From: Pseudomonas sp. PDNC002
Lineage (GTDB): Bacteria; Pseudomonadota; Gammaproteobacteria; Pseudomonadales; Pseudomonadaceae
Reading direction: 5' to 3'
Length of the DNA stretch: 64,000 nt
Assembly: GCF_016919445.1 (NCBI RefSeq)
Contig: NZ_CP070356.1
Coordinates: forward strand, 5,211,502-5,275,501
The number at the start of each line of letters is the position of its first letter. Position 1 is the stretch's first letter. Below the pieces are notes generated by a model. The model made no database searches, was not told the origin of the DNA, and saw nothing but the letters and a program-made list of their open reading frames with translations. Shown here piece by piece: positions 9,068 to 18,301 of the stretch. The translations under genes and the position numbers were made by a program.

Positions 9068-9427
9068 ATGGGCAAACGCCACCCCAACCTCTTCACCTGG
9101 CAGTGGCATGGCTACGCCGCCAACCACCGCAATCCCACGAACCTGGCACTGCACATCATCGCCGTGCCGCTGTTCATCCTCGGCGCACTGACGCTGCTCA
9201 GTGGCCTGTTCAGCGTGAGCCTCGCGGCGATCCTGCTGGGCGTCATCGGCATGGTCGCGTCGCTGGCCATCCAGGGACGCGGCCACAAGCTCGAAGAGCA
9301 GGCTCCCGAACCCTTCACCGACCGCCAGGACGCCATTGGCCGGCTGCTGGCCGAGCAGTTCGTCACCTTCCCGCGCTTCGTTTTAAGCGGTGCCTGGTGG
9401 CGCGCCTGGCGTAATCGCGGGCAATAA
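9068..9427 (+). CDS. Mpo1-like (DUF962-type) small membrane protein
   Basis: 119 residues with the N-terminal WQWHGYAANHRNPTNLALHI, a HxxNxxNxxxH arrangement typical of the DUF962/Mpo1-like group, followed by two hydrophobic helices. Yeast Mpo1 is an Fe2+-dependent dioxygenase in fatty acid alpha-oxidation; whether this short bacterial relative shares the chemistry is unknown. The ATG at 9068 has GGGAG eight bases upstream; an earlier ATG at 9005 does not. Confidence 0.75.
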   Translation: MGKRHPNLFTWQWHGYAANHRNPTNLALHIIAVPLFILGALTLLSGLFSVSLAAILLGVIGMVASLAIQGRGHKLEEQAPEPFTDRQDAIGRLLAEQFVTFPRFVLSGAWWRAWRNRGQ

Positions 9428-9509
9428 GACCCGGCGCGGCATTTCGGCCATTCAAGTCCGGGAGGGGTTCGCCGATATAATCGTCGAGATTTCGTCGCGA
9501 GCTGTAGAG

Positions 9510-10007
9510 ATGTCGGCTTTTCGTCATTTTATTGGCATTTCGGCCTGCCTTTTTATTGGCACGAATGCCATGTCTTCGCAGGCCCCTGATGCCGGACGCA
9601 CCGTGCTGACCATCACGCTGCCCGGCGATGCCGCGCTGGAACGGCGCTACACCCTCGACGAACTGGCGGCGCTGCCACACAGCACCCTGCGCTCGCCCAT
9701 GCCGGACGAGCGCCACATCCACGAGTGGCTGGGCGTACGCCTGAGCACGCTGCTCGAAGGCATCGACCGCGACGGCGCCAAGCGCCTGCGCATCGAGGCG
9801 CTGAACGACTACTCGGCGCTGATTCCCCTGAGCGATCTCGACGCCTACGAACCAATCCTCGCCTATCGCCGCGACGGGCAGTCCCTTGGCATCGCCGAGC
9901 GCGGCCCGTTGTTCGTCATCTACCCCATGGTCGACTACCCGGAGTTGCGCACGCAGCTCTACTTCAATCGCACCGTCTGGCAGGTGAGTCGTATCACCCT
10001 GGAATGA
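9510..10007 (+). CDS. Periplasmic molybdopterin-binding-fold protein, coupled to the next diguanylate cyclase
   Basis: 165 residues: a signal sequence (FIGISACLFIGTNAMSSQA) and then a small domain like the oxidoreductase molybdopterin-binding (sulfite-oxidase-type) fold: LDELAALPHSTL, then WLGVRLSTLLEG, ALNDYSALIPLSDL and GPLFVIYPM. The cysteine that ligates Mo in true enzymes is not seen, so it is probably a binding or sensor module rather than an enzyme. Its stop overlaps the start of the GGDEF gene (ATGA at 10004-10007), implying translational coupling and suggesting that the two proteins work together across the inner membrane. Confidence 0.75.
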   Translation: MSAFRHFIGISACLFIGTNAMSSQAPDAGRTVLTITLPGDAALERRYTLDELAALPHSTLRSPMPDERHIHEWLGVRLSTLLEGIDRDGAKRLRIEALNDYSALIPLSDLDAYEPILAYRRDGQSLGIAERGPLFVIYPMVDYPELRTQLYFNRTVWQVSRITLE

Positions 10008-11581
10008 TCGCCATGCCACCTCCTCGCTCGCGGCGGCGCCACCGCCTGACCTTCTTCGTGCTCTGCGGCCTGATCGTCGCCCTGACCGTGGGTGCCGGGG
10101 CGGCGCTGCTGATGGTCCACCAGCACGTCCGCCAACTGGCCCATCCCGATGCCCACAGCGAGCTATGGCAGGCCTACCAGTTGCGCGCCGAACTCGAACG
10201 CTCGCTGGACACCGCCCGCGATATCGTCGCCAACCCCGAGGACAGTGATGCGCTGGCCACCCGCGTGGAGGTGCTCGCCAGCCTGCTGCCACCGCTGCGC
10301 ACCACGCCGATCTACGCCAACCTGGCCGAACCGCGCCCGGAAATCCAGGCCACCCTGGAGCGCATCCAGCGCCTGAGTGATGACTGGCTGGCCCGCGCGC
10401 CCTGGGGAAATCCGCCGGAAGCCAAGCGCATCGCGGCGGAAATGCTGCGCGAGCTGCCACCGTTGCTCAAGCCGAGCCACGACCTGATCGTTGGCACCAA
10501 CATCGCCCTGACCAACTACCTGGACACCGAACGCCAGGACCTGCAACGCGCCTTCGGCCTGCTCGCCTGGGTACTCGGCGGGCTGGGGCTATGCAGCGTA
10601 CTGCTGACCCTGCGGGTGATCGCCAACTCGCGGCGCAAGCTGCTGCTGACCCAGCGCCTGAACGATCTCAACCAGTCCCTGGAGCAGCGCGTCGAGCAGC
10701 GCACGTTCGAGCTGAGCGAACGCAAGGCGCTGCTGCGCTACATCCTCGACACCAGCCCCAGCGACGTGGCGCTGCTTGGCGACGCGGACTCCCGCGCCCA
10801 CTACGTCAGCCCGCGTCTCCTGCAGCGCACGGGTATCCGCCCGCACGAGCCCTTCACCCTCCACCGCCTGTTCGCCGACCCGGACGAGGAAGCGCGCTTC
10901 CACCAGGCGCTGGCCGACGACGGTCACCTGGACAGCTGGGAAACCCGCCTGGCCGGCGATCCGCCGTACTGGGCGATCGTCTGGGCGCGGCGCCTGGAAA
11001 TCGATGGCCGGCCCGCCTCGCTGGTGTGGAGTTTCGACATCAACCAGCGCAAGGCCATGGAGCAGGAGCTGCGCCTGCTGGCCACCACCGATCCGCTGAC
11101 CGGCCTGCAGAACCGCCACGCCTTCGTCAAACGCGGCGTCGCCCTGCTCAAGAGCGCCGAGCGCTATAACCGCCAGTGCGCGGCGTTGATGCTGGACATC
11201 GACTTCTTCAAGCCGATCAACGATACCCACGGCCACGCCTTCGGCGATGCCGTGCTGCAGGCGGTGGCCCGGGAGCTGACGCACGGATTGCGCGAGATCG
11301 ACCTGCTCGGCCGCCTGGGCGGCGAGGAGTTCGCCGCGATCCTTCCGGAAACCGACCTGCAGCAGGCGCTACAAGTGGCCGAGCGGGTGCGCAATAGCGT
11401 GCAGGCGCTGTCGTTCACCTGTGACGATGGCAGCCGCGTGGGCCTGACCCTGAGCATCGGCGTGGCCGAACGGCACGCCAGCGAAATCCGCCTGGAGGAC
11501 CTGCTGGCCCGCGCCGACCGCGCCCTCTACCGCGCCAAGGCCGGCGGCCGCAACCGCACGGAGACCGCTCCCGGTCTCTAG
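10004..11581 (+). CDS. Membrane-anchored PAS-GGDEF diguanylate cyclase
   Basis: 525 residues. Two membrane helices (about 12-33 and 185-206) bracket a ~150-residue helical periplasmic domain; then a short coiled coil, a PAS-like domain (about 240-345) and a GGDEF domain. The active-site motif is GGEEF at residues 439-443, and the inhibitory I-site RxxD (REID, 430-433) sits exactly five residues upstream, so it should make c-di-GMP and be product-inhibited. The start shares ATGA with the preceding gene; an ATG three codons later is an alternative. The periplasmic domain is a natural contact point for the upstream periplasmic protein. Confidence 0.93.
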   Translation: MIAMPPPRSRRRHRLTFFVLCGLIVALTVGAGAALLMVHQHVRQLAHPDAHSELWQAYQLRAELERSLDTARDIVANPEDSDALATRVEVLASLLPPLRTTPIYANLAEPRPEIQATLERIQRLSDDWLARAPWGNPPEAKRIAAEMLRELPPLLKPSHDLIVGTNIALTNYLDTERQDLQRAFGLLAWVLGGLGLCSVLLTLRVIANSRRKLLLTQRLNDLNQSLEQRVEQRTFELSERKALLRYILDTSPSDVALLGDADSRAHYVSPRLLQRTGIRPHEPFTLHRLFADPDEEARFHQALADDGHLDSWETRLAGDPPYWAIVWARRLEIDGRPASLVWSFDINQRKAMEQELRLLATTDPLTGLQNRHAFVKRGVALLKSAERYNRQCAALMLDIDFFKPINDTHGHAFGDAVLQAVARELTHGLREIDLLGRLGGEEFAAILPETDLQQALQVAERVRNSVQALSFTCDDGSRVGLTLSIGVAERHASEIRLEDLLARADRALYRAKAGGRNRTETAPGL

Positions 11582-11590
11582 CGCGCGGTT

Positions 11591-12391
11591 CTAGCCGAAG
11601 ATGGTTACCGTCTGCCGGCCGATCGCCAGCAGCTCGCCGTCGGCGCTCCAGGTCTGCGCGGCGATGTGGCCGTAGCCGTCGCGGGCATGCTCGATGGTGG
11701 CCAGGTACTGACACCAGCCATTGGCCGGGATCGTCGGCAACGGCTGGACGAACTCCACGGTCCAGGTCAGCGAACTGGACGGCGCCGGCGACTTCAGGTG
11801 CGGCAGGTTGGCCGGCGGCCAGGCATCGATCAGCGCCAGCAGGTGGCTGATTTCCATCGGTTCGTCGCCCACATCATCGCCGCGGAAGCGCATCCAGCCG
11901 CCCATCTCGCGCTCGCGGCTGGCCGAGAACGGCATATGCCCGACCGCCCAGCGCATGGCGATATTCTGGGTAAAGGCCGGCATCAGCTTGCGGATGTAAG
12001 GCAGCTCCTGGCAGTCCTCGACGGCCTTGAAGGCCGGCGGCGGCAGGCCGTCCATCTGCACGGTGGACTCGCGCGCAACACCAAAGCTGCCTTGCGCCAG
12101 AAGCACCACCTGCCCGTTCTGCACGGCTCGACAGAACCCCTGGCTGACCGATTTGCCCTCACGCAGGACTTCGGCCTCGAAGCTCACCGGCACTTCCACT
12201 TCGATGGGACCGACAAAGGTGATCGCCAGGGAACGCACCGGACGCCCAGCCTCGGCCACCGCCGCCATGGCCTCGTAGGCCAATGCCGCCACCAGGCCAC
12301 CGAAGCTGGCACGGCCCTGGGCCCAGGTCTGCGGGATCACGATGGAGCGCGGCGCGGCGCGCGCCGCCAGGAGCATTTCGCTGAAGGTCAT
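11591..12391 (-). CDS. Acyl-CoA thioesterase, TesB-like double hot-dog family
   Basis: 266 residues. The N-terminal half includes WAQGRASFGGLVAALAYEAM, the typical hot-dog helix, and RSLAITFVGPIEVEVPVSF; the second half repeats the fold (SLTWTVEFVQPLP, then HIAAQTWSADGELLAIGRQT). The family hydrolyses acyl-CoA thioesters; chain-length preference cannot be read. The ATG has AAGGAAG at good spacing. It converges on the GGDEF gene with 9 bp between the stops. Confidence 0.86.
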   Translation of the reverse strand: MTFSEMLLAARAAPRSIVIPQTWAQGRASFGGLVAALAYEAMAAVAEAGRPVRSLAITFVGPIEVEVPVSFEAEVLREGKSVSQGFCRAVQNGQVVLLAQGSFGVARESTVQMDGLPPPAFKAVEDCQELPYIRKLMPAFTQNIAMRWAVGHMPFSASREREMGGWMRFRGDDVGDEPMEISHLLALIDAWPPANLPHLKSPAPSSSLTWTVEFVQPLPTIPANGWCQYLATIEHARDGYGHIAAQTWSADGELLAIGRQTVTIFG

Positions 12392-12487
12392 TTCGGACTT
12401 CCTTGGTGGACTGGCTGCGATCTTAGGCTGCCAGGCCAGGCCGGCAAACCATCCAAAGCCTTGTCCCCGCCAGGAAATGCCGCGCCA

Positions 12488-13258
12488 TCAATGCGCTCTA
12501 TGCAACGCCTTCTGCAGGGCGTCGAGGCTCTCGTCAGCGAGGCGCTCGGCAAGGTCGTGGAGGGCGTTCCAGTGAGGCTGCAGGGGCATCAGGTCCAGTT
12601 CGCGCTCACTGCGGATCAGCCACTGCTCGTAATCATGCCAGTCGCCGAGGGCCGATTGCGCGTCCTTCAGGGGCGCCAACAGGCGCTGGGGAACGGCGGA
12701 TTCTTCCGGATAGGCTTCCAGCGAGTAGCGCACCCGCTTGATCAGCAGGCGCAGGCGATGGCGGTCGTGCTCCGGGTCTTTCAAGGCCTCGCGCAACTTC
12801 TGCCATTCCTTCGCCAGGCGTTTCTCCACCTTGCGGTGCAAACCTTTGAGCACACCGTGACGCTCGGAGGTGCGCCACAGCTGCGGCCAGCCATCCAGGC
12901 GCATCATCAGGCGCTCCCACTGCGGGCTGGCCAGCAGCGTGGCGTAGCCCGACACCAGGGCCGGACGGCGCAACGCGGCCGCGCGCTCGTAGCCTTCGGC
13001 CTCCAGCACGGGCAGCAATACCTCCAGGTCCCGCAGCGGGCCACTGAGCCGCCCCATGTCACCCAGCGCCTGCTCCAGTTCGTCGATGCCAGGCATGCCA
13101 CGCACCGGGTGCAGCAGGCTGCGCAGACGGCGCACGGCAATGCGCAGGTCATGCAGCGCCTCTGGATCGGACTCGGCCTTCAGACGGGAGGACGCGGAGA
13201 ACAGCGCGACCTCCTGCTCGATGAGATGGCTTACCAGGTAGTCGCAGAAGGAGGTCAC
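12488..13258 (-). CDS. CHAD-domain protein
   Basis: 256 residues from a GTG at 13258 that has GGAG six bases upstream; a GTG four codons earlier (13270) is possible but has no ribosome site. The alpha-helical CHAD domain covers nearly the whole protein, with the conserved histidine/arginine signature HDLRIAVRRLRSLL near the N-terminus and RLRLLIKRVRYSLE in the second half. CHAD domains bind polyphosphate through basic helices and often localise to polyP granules. It lies downstream of moxR-DUF58-tgpA in the same direction. Confidence 0.88.
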   Translation of the reverse strand: MTSFCDYLVSHLIEQEVALFSASSRLKAESDPEALHDLRIAVRRLRSLLHPVRGMPGIDELEQALGDMGRLSGPLRDLEVLLPVLEAEGYERAAALRRPALVSGYATLLASPQWERLMMRLDGWPQLWRTSERHGVLKGLHRKVEKRLAKEWQKLREALKDPEHDRHRLRLLIKRVRYSLEAYPEESAVPQRLLAPLKDAQSALGDWHDYEQWLIRSERELDLMPLQPHWNALHDLAERLADESLDALQKALHRAH

Positions 13259-13326
13259 GGCAGGCTCCACAAGGTAGTTGAGCTTTCAGGTTAGCCCTCG
13301 CCATCGCGTCGACAAGGGCGATGGCG

Positions 13327-15342
13327 TCACGGTGGAGTTCCGTTGCGCCAGGTCAAGCGCCAGGGCAGTTCCCGGCGCAGCTTCGCAAGGTGCGCGCGCA
13401 ATGCCGACGGATCGGGGGGCGCGCCGCCGAAGCGCTGGGCCTCGAAGGCGGCACTGTAGGCACGGATGGCCTGCGCATGGGCCGGCAGCAGCGTGCTGGC
13501 GCGGCGGGCGAACGCCCGTGGCCCCTCTCCAGCCTCGCGCCGCACACCCAGCGGCGCCAGTAGATTCTCGAAGCGCTGGAAGCTGCGGAGCTGCGCATCG
13601 CGGACGCGCTGCCACGGCTTGAACAGCAGCAGCGCCAGCACGCCCAGGAACAGCGCGCCCCCGCCGACCAGGATGACGCCGATCCATTGCCGGCCGAGTC
13701 CGCCGAACCAGCTCTTGAGCATGTCGCCCTGCTGTTCGGCCTGGTACCCCAGCACCCAGGTCTGCCAGTTGTAGTTGAGGTTGTCCCAGGCCACGCGCAA
13801 CTCGTTGATCAGGGAGATGTTGCGGTAACGCAGCGGCGAGAACGGATCTTGTTCGAGGAAACTGCCCTCGCTGCTCATGGCCGCTTCCAGGCCCTGCTCG
13901 ATGCGCTCCGGAGACACCGCGCCAGTGGGGTCGACCCGCGTCCAGCCCAGGTCCGGCTGCCAGTATTCGACCCAGGCGTGGGCATCGAACTGGCGGACTG
14001 TCAGGTAGTTGCCGGACGCGCTGTTCTCGCCGCCCTGGTAGCCGGTCACCACGCGCGCCGGAATACCGGCCGCGCGCAGGACGAAGGTCATGGCGCCAGC
14101 GTAGTGCTCGCAGAAGCCCGAGCGGGTATTGAACAGGAAGCCATCGATGCGCTCCGCCCCGGTATCCGGCGGCCGGAGTGTGTAGGTGAAGGGCTGCTCG
14201 CGGAAATGCCGGAGCATCGCCTGCACCAGTTCGCGCGGCTGCGGGTAGCGCTCGCGCAGCTCCTGCGCCCAGGCGCGTGCCTGGGGATTGCCCTTCGCGG
14301 GCAGGCCGAGGTTGAGCCGCTGGGCGCGCGTGCCATCGGTGGGCTCCAGCAATGCTCCCGGCCAGGACGTGGCGCGGTACATGAGCGCTTGCCGCACCGG
14401 TATCCGGCGTTCCAGATGGAAGTCGCTCATCAATCGCGCGCCGCCAGCGTCGCTCTGCGCCACGTCGAGCGCGAACAGCCAGGGCCGCCCGCTGGGCTCC
14501 ATTACCACCTGATAGTTCAGCGGCTCGCCCTGCTGCCGCCATTGCGGCGGCGTGTCGCCGCGCTGGAACGCGGCGGTCCAGCGCATGCCGTTGAAGCGCT
14601 CGAGGGTCATCGCCCGCCAATAAAGCTGTGCATGTGCCGGCGCGACGCCATCGAAACGCACACGGAACGCCAGGGCCGGCGACTGGCTGAGCGAGACCAT
14701 GTCGCCCGGCGCCATGGAGTCGCTCAGGCCCGTGATGGCCTGGTCGCCCGGCAACGGCAACGACCACAACGGGCCGATGCGCGGGAACAGCATGAACAGC
14801 AGCAGCATCAGCGGCAACGCCTGCAACAGCAGGCTGCCGGCCAGGCGCAAGGTCGCCACCGGCCGCGTGGCGAAGCCGCTTTGCTGCAAGCCGATCGCGG
14901 AGGCCAGCAGCGCCAGGACCGGCAGCAGGCTGAAGGCGGCGGCGAGGATGTCATCCTGGAACAGGTAGCTGGTGGTGACCGCGAAGAAACCGAGCAGGAT
15001 CAGCACCCAGGCATCCCGCCGCGTGCGCAGCTCCACCAGCTTGATGACGAAGGCGGCGATCAGCAGCACCACGCCGGCGTCCAGGCCGATCACCGAACCG
15101 CGCGACAGCCACACGCCCAGGCCGGCCAGCGCCACCAGGCCCAGCTTGGCGACGCCGCTGGGGAAGTTCGCGCGCATGCGGAACACCTGGATGCGCCACA
15201 GCGCGCAACCGAGCCAGAGGGCGACGATCCAGATTGGCAGATGATCCAGGTGCGGCAGGATCACCACCGCCTGGGCGACCAGCAGCCAGGTCAGCGCGAC
15301 CCGCGGGATCGGCTGGGCGGCGATGGCTACCGCGCGGCTCAC
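13327..15342 (-). CDS. tgpA: TgpA, membrane protein with periplasmic transglutaminase domain
   Basis: 671 residues from a GTG at 15342. Several hydrophobic helices occupy the first ~180 residues, a periplasmic transglutaminase-core domain (about 360-490) carries the Cys of GFCEHYA (near 411), the His of AHAWVEY and the Asp of RVDPT, and another helix plus DUF4129-like tail follow. P. aeruginosa TgpA is essential and has protein-glutamine gamma-glutamyltransferase activity in the periplasm (known). The start overlaps the DUF58 stop as GTGA, so translation is coupled. Length matches the known protein closely. Confidence 0.94.
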   Translation of the reverse strand: MSRAVAIAAQPIPRVALTWLLVAQAVVILPHLDHLPIWIVALWLGCALWRIQVFRMRANFPSGVAKLGLVALAGLGVWLSRGSVIGLDAGVVLLIAAFVIKLVELRTRRDAWVLILLGFFAVTTSYLFQDDILAAAFSLLPVLALLASAIGLQQSGFATRPVATLRLAGSLLLQALPLMLLLFMLFPRIGPLWSLPLPGDQAITGLSDSMAPGDMVSLSQSPALAFRVRFDGVAPAHAQLYWRAMTLERFNGMRWTAAFQRGDTPPQWRQQGEPLNYQVVMEPSGRPWLFALDVAQSDAGGARLMSDFHLERRIPVRQALMYRATSWPGALLEPTDGTRAQRLNLGLPAKGNPQARAWAQELRERYPQPRELVQAMLRHFREQPFTYTLRPPDTGAERIDGFLFNTRSGFCEHYAGAMTFVLRAAGIPARVVTGYQGGENSASGNYLTVRQFDAHAWVEYWQPDLGWTRVDPTGAVSPERIEQGLEAAMSSEGSFLEQDPFSPLRYRNISLINELRVAWDNLNYNWQTWVLGYQAEQQGDMLKSWFGGLGRQWIGVILVGGGALFLGVLALLLFKPWQRVRDAQLRSFQRFENLLAPLGVRREAGEGPRAFARRASTLLPAHAQAIRAYSAAFEAQRFGGAPPDPSALRAHLAKLRRELPWRLTWRNGTPP

Positions 15343-16292
15343 TGGCGCGTCCCGTGCAGCGCCAGCGCGCGCAGGCAGGCATCGCGATGGGCATCGCCAA
15401 CCGCCACCGGCAATTGCGCACCGGGCAGACGCAGGCCGAAGGGTTGCTGTCGCAGCGACAACTGCAGCACCCAGAAGCACAGGCGCGACAGGCGCCCCTC
15501 GGTGTCGCCGCCGAGGCTGTTGAATTCGAGCCAGACATTACGCCCGGCCAACGCGGCAAAATCCTTCACCAGCAGACCCTGGCCACGGGAGTACGCCTTC
15601 CAGTGCAGGCGCCGGCGCGAGTCACCCGGCTGATAGGGGCGAAGTCCCTGGAAGTCGTCCACGCCCCGGCCGCTGGGGCGTATGCCCTCTTCCTCGGGGT
15701 CGGACACTCCGCTTTCCAGCGGCAGGTCGCCCGGCAGCGGATGGGGATAGACCAGCGCCGACTGCGCCAGGTCGAGCCAGCTCCAGGCCACCAGCAATCC
15801 CAGCGGAAAGCGGCTCTCCACCCGCAGGCGTCCGGGGCGCAACCAGCCGCGCTGCTCGGCGGGCAGGCTGAGGAGCAATTCTTCGGCACCGTCGGCACGC
15901 ACATCGGCGAAGCTCAGTTGCTCGGCGGTCCAGCCGATCCCGATTGCCTGCCGGGCGCGCCCCTCGCCCTCCAGGCGCACACGGAACGCGACCTGTTCAC
16001 CGACGAACACCGGCGCCGCGCCCAGGGCGGTAAGCCGCAATCCACCCAGGTTGCGATAGGTGTGCAGGATGGCGACGATGAACAGCGATAACAGGGTGAA
16101 GGTCAGGCCGTAGGCAAGACTGTTCTGGTAATTGATGGCCGTCAGCAGCATCAGCAGCAGCGCGGCGCCGAACGCCACCCCCTGGCGGGTCGGAATGATG
16201 AAGATGCGTCGCTGGTTGAGCTGCATCGACGCCGCCGCCGGAATGCGTCGGGCTATCCAGCTCTGCCACAACGGCTTGACCTTGACCAGCAT
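15339..16292 (-). CDS. DUF58-domain membrane protein, MoxR partner
   Basis: 317 residues. Two hydrophobic helices at about residues 35-80 (GVAFGAALLLMLLTAINYQN and the next) precede a cytoplasmic region with the DUF58 signature DFQGLRPYQPGDSRRRLHWK. DUF58 proteins regularly sit between MoxR ATPases and transglutaminase-like membrane proteins and are thought to act in folding or metal loading of envelope complexes. Here moxR ends 9 bp upstream and tgpA overlaps the stop, giving a compact three-gene operon. Confidence 0.9.
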   Translation of the reverse strand: MLVKVKPLWQSWIARRIPAAASMQLNQRRIFIIPTRQGVAFGAALLLMLLTAINYQNSLAYGLTFTLLSLFIVAILHTYRNLGGLRLTALGAAPVFVGEQVAFRVRLEGEGRARQAIGIGWTAEQLSFADVRADGAEELLLSLPAEQRGWLRPGRLRVESRFPLGLLVAWSWLDLAQSALVYPHPLPGDLPLESGVSDPEEEGIRPSGRGVDDFQGLRPYQPGDSRRRLHWKAYSRGQGLLVKDFAALAGRNVWLEFNSLGGDTEGRLSRLCFWVLQLSLRQQPFGLRLPGAQLPVAVGDAHRDACLRALALHGTRQ

Positions 16293-16301
16293 GGCGCGCC
16301 C

Positions 16302-17219
16302 TCAGAGAGCCGGGACTTCGCGCAACAACCACTGCACCAGCGCGCCGCCACCGTGGCCGGCGGGATCAGCCTGGTCGCGCAGGCGGTGGCCAGCCACCGA
16401 GGGCAGCACGGCCTGCACATCCTCGGGGATCACATAGTCGCGTCCCGCCAGCAAGGCCCAGGCCCGCGCCGCCGCCAGGAGCGCCAGGCTGCCGCGCGGA
16501 GACAGGCCGAGGGCGAACGCCGGTTGGGTGCGGGTGGCTTCCACCAGGCGCAGGACGTAGTCCACCAGGGCGTCGCTGGCGCGAATCTCCAGCACCTCGC
16601 CTTGCAGCGCCAACAATTCGTCCGGATCGAGCATCGGCTCCAGGCGCGGCAGCAGGTCGCGGCGCGCTTCGCCCAGCAGCAGGGCCTTCTCCGCCGCGCG
16701 CCCCGGATAGCCCAGGGACAGGCGCATGAGGAAGCGGTCGAGTTGCGATTCGGGCAAGGCGAAGGTGCCGCCCTGGGTCACCGGGTTCTGCGTGGCGATG
16801 ACGAAGAAGGGTTCGGGCAGCGGCCGGGTCGCGCCCTCGATAGTCACCTGGCCTTCCTCCATCGCTTCGAGCAGCGCGCTCTGGCTCTTGGGCGTGGCGC
16901 GATTGATCTCGTCGGCCAGCACCAGCTCGGAAAAGATCGGCCCGGCATGGAAGACGAATTGCCCGGTGTCCTTGTCGAACACCGAGGTGCCCAGCACGTC
17001 GCCGGGCAGCAGGTCGGAGGTGAACTGGATGCGCTGGAAGCCCAGGCCAAGCACGCGGGCCAGGGCGTGGCTCAGGGTCGTCTTGCCCATGCCGGGCAGA
17101 TCCTCGATGAGCAGGTGACCGCGCGCCAGCAGGCAGGTCAGCGCGAGCTTCACCTGGACCTCCTTGCCGAGCAGGATCTCGTCGACCGCTTTCAGACAAT
17201 TCTCCAGCTTGGCTCGCAT
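16302..17219 (-). CDS. MoxR-family AAA+ ATPase
   Basis: 305 residues. Walker A is LPGMGKTT (residues 41-48), Walker B is LVLADEINRA, sensor 1 lies in VIATQNPVTQGG, and the C-terminal lid follows (SPRGSLALLAAARAWALLAG). MoxR ATPases are chaperone-like and act with VWA or DUF58 partners. It is the first gene of the moxR-DUF58-tgpA operon, with GAGAGG before the ATG. The target complex in this branch is unknown, but the fixed linkage to TgpA suggests that it serves that periplasmic enzyme. Confidence 0.93.
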   Translation of the reverse strand: MRAKLENCLKAVDEILLGKEVQVKLALTCLLARGHLLIEDLPGMGKTTLSHALARVLGLGFQRIQFTSDLLPGDVLGTSVFDKDTGQFVFHAGPIFSELVLADEINRATPKSQSALLEAMEEGQVTIEGATRPLPEPFFVIATQNPVTQGGTFALPESQLDRFLMRLSLGYPGRAAEKALLLGEARRDLLPRLEPMLDPDELLALQGEVLEIRASDALVDYVLRLVEATRTQPAFALGLSPRGSLALLAAARAWALLAGRDYVIPEDVQAVLPSVAGHRLRDQADPAGHGGGALVQWLLREVPAL

Positions 17220-17318
17220 CCTGACCTCTCAAACTAGGAAAACTCCGATCCTACTGGTCTCGCGCCACGCATCAAAGGCTTCGACACATTTAGTCCGGAA
17301 TCTGTGACCCAGAGCGCC

Positions 17319-18179
17319 TCAACGCCCCAGCAAGCGCTCCATCAACCAGCTCGACGCCGGCCCCAAAGTGCGTTGCCGCGACCAGATCACGTCTACCGCC
17401 ACCCGCCTCGGCCAGCCGGCGACGTTCAGCTCGTGCATGCGCCCCGCGGCGAAGCGGCCCACCATCCAGCTGGGCAATTCGATCCAACCGAAACCCAGGA
17501 CCGCCATGTCCAGCAACAACAGGTAGTTCGGTGCGCTCCAGCAGCGCCCGCCCAGCATCGGTGCGGCGTCGTCCAGATAGGTGTTGAGGCGCAGCGCGCG
17601 GTAGGCCAGCAGGTCCTCGCGCTCCACCCGCTCGCGCGCGGCCAGCGGATGATCGCGGCTGACGAACAGGCCGAACTCGGCCTGTTCGCTCAAGGTGGCC
17701 GAGCCGATGTCCGGCGGATAGTCCTTCTGCGCCGCCAACAGTCCCAGGCTGGCGCGCCCCTGGATGACCAGGTCGAGCACATCGCTGTCTTCGGCGATCA
17801 GCCACTCGAATTCCAGGTCCGGGTAGCGCTGGTCGATCTCGGCCAGGCGCGCTTCGAATTCGGCGGACTGGTAGGTGTCGGACATCGCCAGCGTCACCCG
17901 CGACTCCAGCCCGCCAACCAACTGATGCGCGAGTTGGCCGAGACGGTCGTTGGCCATCAGCACCTCTTCCACCCGTCCGAGCAGCGCGTGGCCAGCTTCG
18001 GTGAGCTGCGGCTGGCGGGCACTGCGATCGAACAGGATCAGGCCGAGATCGATCTCCAGGCGCGCGATGGCCTCGCTGACGGTGGACTGGCTCTTGCCCA
18101 GCTTGCGCGCAGCGGCGCTGAACGAGCCCAGGCAGGCCGCCTCGGCGAAGGCCTGCAGGGATTCGGGGGAATATTGCAT
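17319..18179 (-). CDS. LysR-family transcriptional regulator
   Basis: 286 residues. N-terminal helix-turn-helix at about residues 8-65 (LQAFAEAACLGSFSAAARKL, then SQSTVSEAIARLE) and a C-terminal effector-binding domain. It is divergent from the PACE-family efflux gene at 18302, with 122 bp between starts, so control of that gene is likely. The inducer cannot be read. ATG at 18179 has GAGG nine bases upstream. Confidence 0.9.
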   Translation of the reverse strand: MQYSPESLQAFAEAACLGSFSAAARKLGKSQSTVSEAIARLEIDLGLILFDRSARQPQLTEAGHALLGRVEEVLMANDRLGQLAHQLVGGLESRVTLAMSDTYQSAEFEARLAEIDQRYPDLEFEWLIAEDSDVLDLVIQGRASLGLLAAQKDYPPDIGSATLSEQAEFGLFVSRDHPLAARERVEREDLLAYRALRLNTYLDDAAPMLGGRCWSAPNYLLLLDMAVLGFGWIELPSWMVGRFAAGRMHELNVAGWPRRVAVDVIWSRQRTLGPASSWLMERLLGR

Positions 18180-18301
18180 GGAGCGGCGCCTCTTCCATCG
18201 GTTATCCCGATGGTATCCAACTTATATCCAGCCGGTCGACCGATGATAATGGCGCCGGACCGACGGAGTCGGCCTACCACCGTACTATCTGGAGAAACCC
18301 C

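Noticed and set aside
13687..15633. 648-codon plus-strand open frame opposite tgpA
   Set aside because: Antisense to the well-supported tgpA/DUF58 pair; composition and lack of domains indicate a shadow.
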